Assembly: GCF_900176385.1 (NCBI RefSeq)
Contig: NZ_FWXN01000006.1
Span: 1-64,000 of the forward strand
DNA length: 64,000 bases
Source: Janibacter indicus
GTDB lineage: Bacteria > Actinomycetota > Actinomycetes > Actinomycetales > Dermatophilaceae
Direction of reading: 5' to 3'
Positions 35,875-43,852 of the stretch are shown here, piece by piece; positions within the stretch are counted from its first letter, which is position 1; each line of letters starts with the position of its first letter. The notes under the pieces were generated by a model. That model ran no database searches and was not told the DNA's origin. It saw only the letters and a program-made list of their open reading frames with translations. A program made the position numbers and the translations under genes.

Positions 35875-37028
35875 CCCCCGTGCGCTCGTCGGTCGTAGGG
35901 CTCGTCGCGACGATCGCGCTGACCCTGACCGCGTGCACCAACCCCGCGCCGGAGGCCGACCGGTGGCAGCCGGTCGACCTCCCCGGGGCTGGGCGGGTGG
36001 TCACCCTGACCGGGGCGGATGACGGGCTGCTCGTCGGCCGCTACGACGACAGCGCGCAAGAGCGGGCGTCGCTCACGGTCGTCGGGCCGGACGGCAGCAG
36101 CCGCCCGGTCGCGATGGAGACCCGCTGGGAGTGGGCCGGGCGGGAGGCGGAGCTGCTGTCCGTCAGCGAGCGCGAAGGGGAGGTCGTCGCCGTCGGCGGT
36201 CACCGCGCCGGCGCGCACGGCAACGTGCGCTGGACCGTGTGGAGCGGCGACCTCGACGAGGTCGTCGAGCAGCCGCAGCGGTTCGAGGTCTTCGGCGGCT
36301 GGGACGCTGGCGGGCTCACGGGCACGGCTCTCTCGCAAGCCGGTCCGGTGATCCTCGGCAGCTGGGCGGCGCGGAGCCGGCAGGGCCTCGACGTGGCCGT
36401 CTGGACCCGCGACGGCGACCGGTGGGCCCGACCGACGCGTCCGGGGACTCCTCTGGCGGCGACCGCCACCCGCCAGCCCTCCCCCGGTGCGGTCACCGAC
36501 CTACCCGGAGGCGGCCTGCTGGCCGTGGGCTGGGTGACGGTGCTCGGCGACCGCATCCGTGACGAGGCGGTCCTGTGGACCGCCGCCGAGCCGGCCGGAC
36601 CCTGGCGTGAGGTCTCGCTCCCTTCGACCGGGGCTGGGACCCAACGACCGATGGCGGTGGACTGCGCCGCCGACCACTGCGTCGTCGCCGGCAGCAGCGA
36701 CGAGGACGTCGTCCTGTGGCGGGTCGCCCTCATCGACGACGGGCTGGCCCCGGCGCGGCCGCGGACGGTCCTGCCCGATGCCGTGCACTCGCCGGCGCCG
36801 ACGATCCGGACGGCGGCCGGTGCGGTCGACACGGTCGCGCACAGCGAACCGGCGCGAGGCGAGCAACCCCGGACCACGCGGGTCGTGCGGGTGGAGGCAG
36901 GCGCCGAGGAGCTGCCGGCCACGGAGCTCCCGGGCCGGCTGGCCGCGATCGCCACGGAGCCACGCGGCGCCGTGGTCGTCGCGACGACGACCGCCGACCG
37001 CACCCGCACCTGGCGCCGCGCCCCCTGA
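35871..37028 (+). CDS. Lipoprotein with beta-propeller-like repeats, hypothetical
   Basis: About 385 residues. A lipoprotein signal with ALTLTAC (lipobox, Cys near residue 20) is followed by TNPAPEADRW. The rest is beta-rich with repeated TLTG-DDGLLVG, VVAVGGHRAG, LLAVGWV and VVAGSSDEDVVLW blocks, suggesting a beta-propeller. It probably sits on the outer face of the membrane. I recognise no specific family. GTG at 35871 overlaps the acetyltransferase stop; GTG at 35880 is an alternative. Confidence 0.7.
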   Translation: MTPVRSSVVGLVATIALTLTACTNPAPEADRWQPVDLPGAGRVVTLTGADDGLLVGRYDDSAQERASLTVVGPDGSSRPVAMETRWEWAGREAELLSVSEREGEVVAVGGHRAGAHGNVRWTVWSGDLDEVVEQPQRFEVFGGWDAGGLTGTALSQAGPVILGSWAARSRQGLDVAVWTRDGDRWARPTRPGTPLAATATRQPSPGAVTDLPGGGLLAVGWVTVLGDRIRDEAVLWTAAEPAGPWREVSLPSTGAGTQRPMAVDCAADHCVVAGSSDEDVVLWRVALIDDGLAPARPRTVLPDAVHSPAPTIRTAAGAVDTVAHSEPARGEQPRTTRVVRVEAGAEELPATELPGRLAAIATEPRGAVVVATTTADRTRTWRRAP

Positions 37029-37033
37029 CCTGT

Positions 37034-37094
37034 GCATTGCCCTACGGCAATGCGGCCTGAGGGGTCGGGAGGCTGCATTGCCGTAGGGCAATGC
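37034..37094. repeat. REP-like paired palindrome, copy 2
   Basis: GCATTGCCCTACGGCAATGC (37034-37053) and its reverse complement (37075-37094), with a 21-base spacer unlike that of copy 1. It lies between two convergent genes, 5 bases after the lipoprotein gene. Confidence 0.95.
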
Positions 37095-37111
37095 AGAGTT
37101 GGGGCGGCCGG

Positions 37112-38350
37112 TCAGGCGGTGACGCCGTGGCGGCGCTGGTGACGCACGCCGAGGGCGGTGCCGAGCAGGACGAGCACGATGGACGCGACGAGCACGCCCT
37201 CGTAGCCGATCCACGCGGCGGCGGTGAGCGCGATGGCGGCCGCGACGAAGGAGATCGCGAGCGCGAAGGAGGTCAGGGTCGTGAAGTCGGTGCCCGCCGA
37301 GTCGGGCCGGGCGAAGTCCATGTTGATCGTGTAGACGACGACATTGGCCACGGCGTAGGCCGCCATGAAGGCGCACAGCGCGACGGTCGTCCACACGGTC
37401 GAGGTCTCGCCGAGGGCCAGCGGGAGCAGGCCGAGGGTCGCGACCGCGAGCAGCGCACCCCCGAGGACGAGCACCCGACGACGACCCCAGCGGGTGATGA
37501 GCGCACCGGCACCGAGGGCGGCGAGCACCGCCGGGGCCGAGGCGATCGCGCCGGAGACGATGCCGATCTTGGTCAGGGACCAGCCGGCGTCGACGAGCGC
37601 GGGCGAGACGATCGCGTAGCCCACGGCGGCGCCGATGTAGTACAGCGGCACGACGACGAGCACCCAGCTGCGGCAACCGGGCTGGCCGAAGACCGTGAGC
37701 AGCTCGCGCAGCCCGGCGCGACGCACGAGCACCTCGCGCTCCGGCTCGCGGAAGGCGATGACGACCCCGAGCGCGGTCGCCGTGAGCAGGGCGAGCAGCA
37801 GGATCGCCGGGACCCAGCCCCACTGGTCGTAGACGACGACGGCCAGACCGCCCCCGACGACGCTGCCGAGGTAGTTGCCGCCGACCTGGATGCCGTTGCC
37901 CAGCCCCCGGTCGCCTTCGCCGAGCAGGCGCACGGTGAGCGCGTCGGCGGCGATGTCCTGGGTGGCGGAGAAGAGGACGAAGAGGGAGCAGATCGCGATG
38001 ACCGGCCCGAGGTGGTCGGCCGGCGTGACGAAGGGGGTGAGCGCCAGGAGCGTGATGACCAGCCCCAGCTGGAGCGGGACGAGCCACGAGCGGTAGTGAC
38101 CGAAGCGGCGGCTGCCGAAGCGGTCGACGAGCGGGGCCCAGAGGAACTTCAGCGGCCAGATGAGCCCGATCGTCTGGATCAGGCCGAGCGTGGCGAGCGA
38201 GGTGCCGCCGTCGCGGAGGATCGCGACGAGCCCGATCGTGAGGAAGCCCACACCGAGGTACTGGGTGAAGTAGAGCGCGGTGATGAGCCGAAACCGCTCT
38301 GCGCCAAGGGATTCGGCGCCTCGGGTGACGGTCGGGGCAGTGGTGGTCAC
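37112..38350 (-). CDS. MFS transporter, AmpG/RhtX-FptX-like
   Basis: A 412-residue 12-helix major facilitator. The N-terminal ALYFTQYLGVGFLTIGLVAIL and PLKFLWAPLVDRFG resemble the AmpG and RhtX/FptX siderophore importer group rather than drug exporters. It is divergent from the siderophore operon, with a DtxR/IdeR-like box in the intergenic space 113 bases upstream of its start. Ferric-siderophore or precursor transport is therefore plausible, but substrate is inference. Confidence 0.75.
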   Translation of the reverse strand: MTTTAPTVTRGAESLGAERFRLITALYFTQYLGVGFLTIGLVAILRDGGTSLATLGLIQTIGLIWPLKFLWAPLVDRFGSRRFGHYRSWLVPLQLGLVITLLALTPFVTPADHLGPVIAICSLFVLFSATQDIAADALTVRLLGEGDRGLGNGIQVGGNYLGSVVGGGLAVVVYDQWGWVPAILLLALLTATALGVVIAFREPEREVLVRRAGLRELLTVFGQPGCRSWVLVVVPLYYIGAAVGYAIVSPALVDAGWSLTKIGIVSGAIASAPAVLAALGAGALITRWGRRRVLVLGGALLAVATLGLLPLALGETSTVWTTVALCAFMAAYAVANVVVYTINMDFARPDSAGTDFTTLTSFALAISFVAAAIALTAAAWIGYEGVLVASIVLVLLGTALGVRHQRRHGVTA

Positions 38351-38462
38351 GGCGATCTTCCTCGCGCTCGTGGGCAGGCGCCCGGGTAGGGGTCATCGCG
38401 CATCGGCAGTGATGCGCAGCGCCGCGGAACTCGACGAGCGAGGGCGACGCACGGCAGTTATG

Positions 38463-38481
38463 TTAGGCCAGCACAACCTAA
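38463..38481. promoter_or_regulatory. DtxR/IdeR-type iron box upstream of the siderophore operon
   Basis: TTAGGCCAGCACAACCTAA matches the 19-bp palindromic consensus TTAGGTTAGSCTAACCTAA at 15-16 positions, with both half-sites intact. It follows a TATGTT element (38459-38464) that may be the -10 box of desA, and a second half-like TTAGGT starts at 38483. Iron-bound repressor here would silence siderophore synthesis and possibly the divergent MFS gene. Confidence 0.8.
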
Positions 38482-38514
38482 GTTAGGTATCCCTTACTTC
38501 TAGGAGCATGCTCG

Positions 38515-40023
38515 GTGAACCCCCACCTCCTGACGCACGAGACCGCCGACGACTACGTCCGCGGCATGGCGCGCGTGACGCAGCTCGTCGCCCAGCACCT
38601 CGCCGCGGACAGCCCTTCGACCGGGGCGACCGTCGCCGACCTCACCCCCGCCGTGGAGGGTGTCGACCTCGACCGGCCCGCCGCCGACCTCGACGCGGCG
38701 CTGGCCGAGGTGACCGACATCTACCTGCGCGACGCGATCTGGTTCCACCACCCCTCCTACGTCGCCCACCTCAACTGTCCCGTCGCCCTCCCCGCGGTGC
38801 TCGCCGAGGGCATCATCGCGGCGGTCAACACCTCGGTCGACACCTGGGACCAGAGCGCCGGCGGCACGCTCGTCGAGCAGCGCCTCATCCGCTGGACCGC
38901 TGGGCGTATCGGCTTCGACGAGGGCGCGGACGGCGTCTTCACGAGCGGCGGCACGCAGTCCAACCTCCAGGGCCTGCTCCTCGCGCGCGGCGAGGCGGTC
39001 CGTCGGGCCGGGAGCGAGGCCACCCTGCGGGTGCTCGCGACCGAGCACAGCCACTTCAGCGTCATCAAGGCCGCCCGGATCATGGGCCTGCACCCGAGCG
39101 CCGTCATCGCCGTGCCGACGGCCGAGACCGGCGGCATGAGCACGGCCGCCCTCGCTGCCGAGCTCGACGGCATCCGGGAGCGGGGCGAGACGGCGATGGC
39201 CGTCGTCGCCACCGCCGGGACGACCGACCTCGGGGTCATCGACCCGGTCTCGGTGATCGCCGACCTGGCCACCGCGCACGGCACCTGGCTGCACGTCGAC
39301 GCTGCCTACGGCGGGGGGCTGCTGACCTCCCTTCGTCGTCGTCACCTGCTCGACGGCATCGAGCGCGCCGACTCGGTGACCGTCGACTTCCACAAGACCT
39401 TCTTCCAGCCGGTGAGCTCGAGCGCGATCGTCGTGCGCGACGGCGCCACGCTCGGCCACGTCACCCACCACGCCGACTACCTCAACCCGCGGACCGCGGT
39501 GACGCCCAACCAGGTCGACAAGTCGCTCCAGACCACGCGGCGCTTCGACGCGCTCAAGCTGTGGCTGACGCTGCGGGTCACCGGTGCCGATGCCGTCGGC
39601 GAGATGTTCGACGAGGTCATCGACCGCGCCCACCGGGTGTGGGAGGTGCTGCGCGACGACGAGCGCTTCGAGGTCGCCGTCGAGCCCGTGCTCAGCACCG
39701 TGCTCCTGCGCTACCGGCCGAAGGGAGTCGGCGTCACCGAGGCCGACTCGCTCAACCCCCGCATCCGGCACGCCCTCCTCGACGACGGCTCGGTCATGGT
39801 CGCCGGCACGACGATCGACGGTCGGGCCTGGCTGAAGTTCACCCTGCTCAACCCGCAGACCTCGCTGGCGCACCTGCGCGGGATCATCGAGACGATCGCC
39901 ACCACGGGTGAGGCGCTGCGCGCTGAGGACGAACTCGACGAGCTGCGCGTCACCGCGGGGTCTCGAGGCTCGGGCGCGGACGCCCTCGCACCTCGACCCA
40001 CGATGGCGGGGGTGACGCGATGA
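38515..40023 (+). CDS. desA: PLP-dependent diamine-forming decarboxylase (DesA-type lysine decarboxylase)
   Basis: A 502-residue group II decarboxylase. PLP-site motifs: TSGGTQSNL, TEHSHFS, HVDAAYGG and TVDFHKTFF, whose lysine forms the Schiff base. In desferrioxamine-type loci the enzyme turns lysine into cadaverine; ornithine or diaminobutyrate are alternatives. The GTG at 38515 is 8 bases from AGGAG. The last ~22 residues (SRGSGADALAPRPTMAGVTR) are coded by a copy of the TCGAGGCTC/CACCTCGA repeat and are not family sequence. The stop overlaps desB by 4 bases. Confidence 0.9.
   Translation: MNPHLLTHETADDYVRGMARVTQLVAQHLAADSPSTGATVADLTPAVEGVDLDRPAADLDAALAEVTDIYLRDAIWFHHPSYVAHLNCPVALPAVLAEGIIAAVNTSVDTWDQSAGGTLVEQRLIRWTAGRIGFDEGADGVFTSGGTQSNLQGLLLARGEAVRRAGSEATLRVLATEHSHFSVIKAARIMGLHPSAVIAVPTAETGGMSTAALAAELDGIRERGETAMAVVATAGTTDLGVIDPVSVIADLATAHGTWLHVDAAYGGGLLTSLRRRHLLDGIERADSVTVDFHKTFFQPVSSSAIVVRDGATLGHVTHHADYLNPRTAVTPNQVDKSLQTTRRFDALKLWLTLRVTGADAVGEMFDEVIDRAHRVWEVLRDDERFEVAVEPVLSTVLLRYRPKGVGVTEADSLNPRIRHALLDDGSVMVAGTTIDGRAWLKFTLLNPQTSLAHLRGIIETIATTGEALRAEDELDELRVTAGSRGSGADALAPRPTMAGVTR
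39961..40004. repeat. TCGAGGCTC...CACCTCGA repeat at the 3' end of desA
   Basis: TCTCGAGGCTCGGGCGCGGA then CCTCGCACCTCGACCCACGA, a diverged copy of the 53-bp unit at 2348. It is read in frame as the C-terminal tail of the decarboxylase. Confidence 0.8.
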
Positions 40024-41450
40024 GCGAGCACACCTACGACTTCGTCGGCATCGGCCTGGGGCCCTTCAACCTCGGGCTCGCCGCGCTGACCCACGACCTG
40101 CCCGACCTCGACGGGGTCTTCCTCGAGGCGCGCGACGAGTTCTCGTGGCACCCCGGGATGATGCTCGAGGGTGCGACGATCCAGGTGCCCTTCATGGCCG
40201 ACCTGGTGACCATGGCCGACCCGACGAGCCGCTTCGGCTTCCTCAACCACCTCAAGCAGATCGGGCGGCTCTACCCCTTCTACATCCGGGAGAGCTTCTA
40301 CCCCCTGCGCGCGGAGTACGACCAGTACTGCCGGTGGGTCGCCGACCAGCTCGACACGATCCGGTGGGGCCACGAGGTGACCGCCGTCGAGCGCGAGGCC
40401 GACGGCACCTACCTCGTCACGGCCCGCCTCGGCGACGAGACGGTGACCTCCCTTCGCGCTCGTCATGTCGTGCTCGGCATCGGGACCGAGCCGACCGTGC
40501 CGCCGGTCGCGGAGGGACTCGCGGGGCCGGTGACCCACTCCGGCCACTACCTCGAGCACCGGGCGGCCTTGCAGGACAAGGAGTCCGTGACGGTCATCGG
40601 CAGCGGGCAGTCCGCCGCCGAGATCTACCTCGACCTGCTCGAGGGGCTCCCCGAGCACGGCTACCACCTGACGTGGATCACCCGCTCGCCGCGGTTCTTC
40701 CCGATGGAGTACACCAAGCTCACGCTCGAGATGACCTCGCCCGAGTACGCCCGCTACTTCCGCGAGCTGCCGATGGAGCGGCGCGACGTGCTGCTGCGCG
40801 AGCAGCGCAACCTCTACAAGGGGATCAGCGGCGACCTCGTCGACCAGATCTACGACACGCTCTACCGGATCCGGGTCGAGACCGGTGCACCCGTGCCCAC
40901 CACCCTGCTGACGAACAGCGAAGTGCGAGAGGCGAGCTGGGACGCAACCACGGGTCGCTACCTCCTCGGCGTGCACCACGAGGAGCAGGACGCCGCCGTC
41001 GAGGTGAGCAGCGAGGGCCTCGTCCTCGCCACCGGCTACCGTCCGCGCACCCCACACTTCCTCGCGCCCGTCGCTGACCGGATCCGGCGCGACGCCCGCG
41101 ACCGCTACGACACCGGGGCCGACTACAGCGTCGACCTCGACGGAAGGATCTTCGTGCAGAACGCCGAGGAGCACACCCACTCCGTCCTCGCCCCCGACCT
41201 GGGCATGGGCGCCTACCGCAACTCCGTGATCATCAACGCGATCACGGGCCGTGAGGTCTACCCGGTGGAGGAGCGCATCGCCTTCCAGCACTTCGGTGTC
41301 GGGGAGATCGAGTCGCCGGTGGTGCGTGGCTTCGCGGCTTCCTTCGAGGCTCCTTCGTCGCACCTCAGGACACCGCCTTCGTCGCACCTCAGCCAGCGGG
41401 CGGCCTCCCCACTCGACGACCGGGGGACGGCGGAGGTGATGGCCCGATGA
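40020..41450 (+). CDS. desB: Lysine/ornithine N-monooxygenase (DesB-type)
   Basis: A 476-residue flavin N-hydroxylating monooxygenase. The FAD motif is FVGIGLGPFNLGLAAL, the substrate segment FLEARDEFSWHPGMML, the NADPH site VIGSGQSAAEIYLD, and LATGYRPR is near the end. It hydroxylates the diamine (cadaverine or similar) to an N-hydroxy diamine for hydroxamate formation. The final ~40 residues (SFEAPSSHLRTPPSSHLSQ...) come from repeat DNA at 41342-41400. It overlaps both neighbours by ATGA. Confidence 0.93.
   Translation: MSEHTYDFVGIGLGPFNLGLAALTHDLPDLDGVFLEARDEFSWHPGMMLEGATIQVPFMADLVTMADPTSRFGFLNHLKQIGRLYPFYIRESFYPLRAEYDQYCRWVADQLDTIRWGHEVTAVEREADGTYLVTARLGDETVTSLRARHVVLGIGTEPTVPPVAEGLAGPVTHSGHYLEHRAALQDKESVTVIGSGQSAAEIYLDLLEGLPEHGYHLTWITRSPRFFPMEYTKLTLEMTSPEYARYFRELPMERRDVLLREQRNLYKGISGDLVDQIYDTLYRIRVETGAPVPTTLLTNSEVREASWDATTGRYLLGVHHEEQDAAVEVSSEGLVLATGYRPRTPHFLAPVADRIRRDARDRYDTGADYSVDLDGRIFVQNAEEHTHSVLAPDLGMGAYRNSVIINAITGREVYPVEERIAFQHFGVGEIESPVVRGFAASFEAPSSHLRTPPSSHLSQRAASPLDDRGTAEVMAR
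41342..41400. repeat. TTCGAGGCTC/CGCACCTCA repeat at the 3' end of desB
   Basis: CTTCGAGGCTCCTTCGTCGC ACCTCA is followed by a second CCTTCGTCGCACCTCAGCCA unit 33 bases later. The same sequence recurs at 47024-47097 and 47915-47939. It is read in frame as PSSHLRTPPSSHLSQ. Confidence 0.85.
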
Positions 41451-43852
41451 GCGACTTCGCGATGATCACGCCCGTCGGGCGGGTGACGATCGAGCCGGTC
41501 GTCCCCGCCGAGCACATCGAGCTGCTGCACGCGTGGGTGACGCACCCGAGGTCGGCCTTCTGGGGGATGCAGGGCTTCACCCTCGAGCAGTCGCGCGCGG
41601 CCTTCGACGAGATCGACGCCGACCCGCACCACGCGGCGTGGCTCGGCCGGGTCGACGGCGTCCCGACCTTCCTCACCGAGACCTACGACCCCGTCCACTC
41701 GGTCCTTGCCACCCACTACCGCGTCGAGCCCGGGCAGCTCGGCATGCACGTGCTCGTCGCGCCGACGGACGCCCCGGTGCACGGGATGACCTCGCAGGTC
41801 TTCCGCGCGGTGATGCACTTCTGCTTCCGCGACCCCTCGGTCACCGAGGTGGTCGTCGAGCCGGACGTGCGCAACCAGGCGATCCACGCCAAGAACGCCC
41901 CCGCCGGCTTCGTCGTCGATCGCCGAATCACCTTGTCGGACAAGGAGGCCCTGCTGAGCTTCTGCACGCTCGAGGCCTTCGCCGGCAGCGAGCTCGAGCG
42001 CGGGGGTGAGCGCCTCCCTTCGCCCGACGTCGCCCACCTCGAGCCCGAGGTCATGGCCCGCGCTCACCGACACGTCGCGGCCAAGGCGCTCGGCGAGCTG
42101 ACCCACGAACGGGTGCTCGCGCCCGAGCCGACCGCGGACGGTCGGTGGACGATCTCGGCCGGGGCGGCCACGTACACCTTCGCCGCGACCCGGCACGCCC
42201 TCGAGCACTGGCGGGTCGACCCGGCGAGCATCGAGCGCACCGTCGGTGGGCAGGTCACCGAGGTCGACGCCCTCGGCGTCGTCTCCGACCTGCACGAGGT
42301 GCTCGGCATCCCCGACCACCTGCGCTCGACCTATCTCGAGGAGCTGAGCGGCACGTTGGCGAGCCTGGCGCACAAGTGGCACCACGCGCGGCACACGAGC
42401 CGCGACCTCGTCGACGCCGACTTCCAGACGATCGAGTCCGCGATGACCGAGGGCCACCCCGCCTTCATCGCCAACAACGGCCGGATCGGCTTCTCCGCCA
42501 CCGACCACGTGGCCTACTCCCCCGAGGCCGGCGCCAACGTGCGACTGGAGTGGATCGCGCTGCGGCGCAACGTCGCTCACCTCTCCTTGGCCGAGGGAAC
42601 GACGGAGGAGGGCCTCTACGCGGGCGAGCTCGACCCTGCGGACCGGGAGCGGTTCTCCCTTCGCCTGGAGATGCTGGGGCTCGACCCCGCGGACTACCTG
42701 CTCATGCCGGTCCACCCGTGGCAGTGGGACCACAAGCTCGCGGTGACCTTCGCCGCGGACATTGCCCGGCGCGATGTCGTGCACCTCGGCCCGACGGGCG
42801 ACCGCTACCGCGCGCAGCAGTCGATCCGGACCTTCTTCAACACCGACCGTCCCGAGCGGCACTACGTCAAGACGGCGCTGGCGATCCAGAACATGGGCTT
42901 CCTGCGCGGGCTCTCGCCGAAGTACATGGAGGCGACGCCGGCGATCAACGACTGGGTGGCCGACGTCGTCGCCGGCGACCGGGAGCTCGCCGACTGCGGC
43001 TTCCGCGTGCTGCGCGAGGTCGCGGCGATCGGCTACACCGGCGATGCCTACCACCGCCTCGGGGTGCCCAACCCGCACACCAAGATGGTGGCCGCACTCT
43101 GGCGCGAATCGCCCGTGCCGAAGCTCGCTGCGGGACAACGGCTCCAGTCCCTCACCGGGCTGCTGCATCGCGACGCCGAGGGCGCCGCGCTCATCACCGA
43201 GCTCATCGCGGCGAGCCCCATCGGCGCGCGCGAGTGGGTGCGGCGGATGCTGCGCGCCTACCTGCGGCCCGTCGTCCACTGCCTCGGCGTGCACGACCTG
43301 GCCTTCATGCCCCACGGCGAAAACCTCATCCTCGTGCTCGAGGACCACGTGCCCACCGGCGTCTTCATGAAGGACATCGGCGAAGAGGTCGTCGTCATGT
43401 CCGACCGGGAGCTGCCGCCCGAGGTCGAGCGCATCCGGCACGTCCTCGACCCGCAGGTGCAGTCGTTGTCGGTGCTCACCGACGTGATCGACGGGGTGCT
43501 GCGCTTCGTCGCCGAGATCCTCGCCGACGACGAGGTGCTCACCGGTGAGGACTTCTGGGCGCTCGTCGCCGAGTGCATCGCCGCGCACGCGGCCGACCAC
43601 CCGCGGGCCGCGCGGCTGGACCTGCTGCGGGAGAGCTTCGAGCACTCCTGCCTCAACCGGTTGCAGCTGCGCAACACCCTGCAGATGGTCGACCTCACCG
43701 ACCCCGAGGGCTCGCTCATCCGGGTCGGCGACCTCGCCAACCCACTCCACGCGCATTGCCCTACGGCAATGCACAGTCTTGACGTCGAAGGACTGCATTG
43801 CCGTAGGGCAATGCAGAGTTCTGGGGCCGGCGAAGGGGGCGTGGCCGGGTGA
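41447..43852 (+). CDS. Fused siderophore acyltransferase and NIS synthetase (DesC-DesD-like)
   Basis: 801 residues. Residues ~10-190 are a GNAT-type siderophore acetyltransferase (Acetyltransf_8 pattern: HAWVTHPRSAFWGM, EPDVRNQAIHAKN). Residues ~230-770 are an IucA/IucC NIS synthetase with HPAFIANNGRIGFS, HPWQWDHK, RTFFNT and KTALAIQNMGFLRGLSP, plus an FhuF-like tail. The N-terminal part acylates the N-hydroxydiamine, and the C-terminal part joins hydroxamate units using ATP. In Streptomyces these are separate proteins (DesC, DesD). The last ~30 residues are coded by the paired palindrome at 43753-43814. It overlaps the acylase gene by GTGA. Confidence 0.93.
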   Translation: MSDFAMITPVGRVTIEPVVPAEHIELLHAWVTHPRSAFWGMQGFTLEQSRAAFDEIDADPHHAAWLGRVDGVPTFLTETYDPVHSVLATHYRVEPGQLGMHVLVAPTDAPVHGMTSQVFRAVMHFCFRDPSVTEVVVEPDVRNQAIHAKNAPAGFVVDRRITLSDKEALLSFCTLEAFAGSELERGGERLPSPDVAHLEPEVMARAHRHVAAKALGELTHERVLAPEPTADGRWTISAGAATYTFAATRHALEHWRVDPASIERTVGGQVTEVDALGVVSDLHEVLGIPDHLRSTYLEELSGTLASLAHKWHHARHTSRDLVDADFQTIESAMTEGHPAFIANNGRIGFSATDHVAYSPEAGANVRLEWIALRRNVAHLSLAEGTTEEGLYAGELDPADRERFSLRLEMLGLDPADYLLMPVHPWQWDHKLAVTFAADIARRDVVHLGPTGDRYRAQQSIRTFFNTDRPERHYVKTALAIQNMGFLRGLSPKYMEATPAINDWVADVVAGDRELADCGFRVLREVAAIGYTGDAYHRLGVPNPHTKMVAALWRESPVPKLAAGQRLQSLTGLLHRDAEGAALITELIAASPIGAREWVRRMLRAYLRPVVHCLGVHDLAFMPHGENLILVLEDHVPTGVFMKDIGEEVVVMSDRELPPEVERIRHVLDPQVQSLSVLTDVIDGVLRFVAEILADDEVLTGEDFWALVAECIAAHAADHPRAARLDLLRESFEHSCLNRLQLRNTLQMVDLTDPEGSLIRVGDLANPLHAHCPTAMHSLDVEGLHCRRAMQSSGAGEGGVAG
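43753..43814. repeat. REP-like paired palindrome, copy 3, inside the coding end of the fusion gene
   Basis: GCATTGCCCTACGGCAATGC (43753-43772) and its reverse complement (43795-43814), with a 22-base spacer. Unlike copies 1, 2 and 4 it is translated, giving HCPTAMHSLDVEGLHCRRAM at the C-terminus. Confidence 0.95.

Noticed and set aside
38508-39911. ATG-started frame at 38508
   Set aside because: Arg/Ala/Pro-rich shadow frame; the GTG at 38515 gives the conserved decarboxylase with a proper AGGAG spacing.
41258-43798. 846-codon antisense ORF opposite the desC-desD fusion
   Set aside because: It is a shadow frame; the sense strand encodes a well-recognised two-domain siderophore enzyme.
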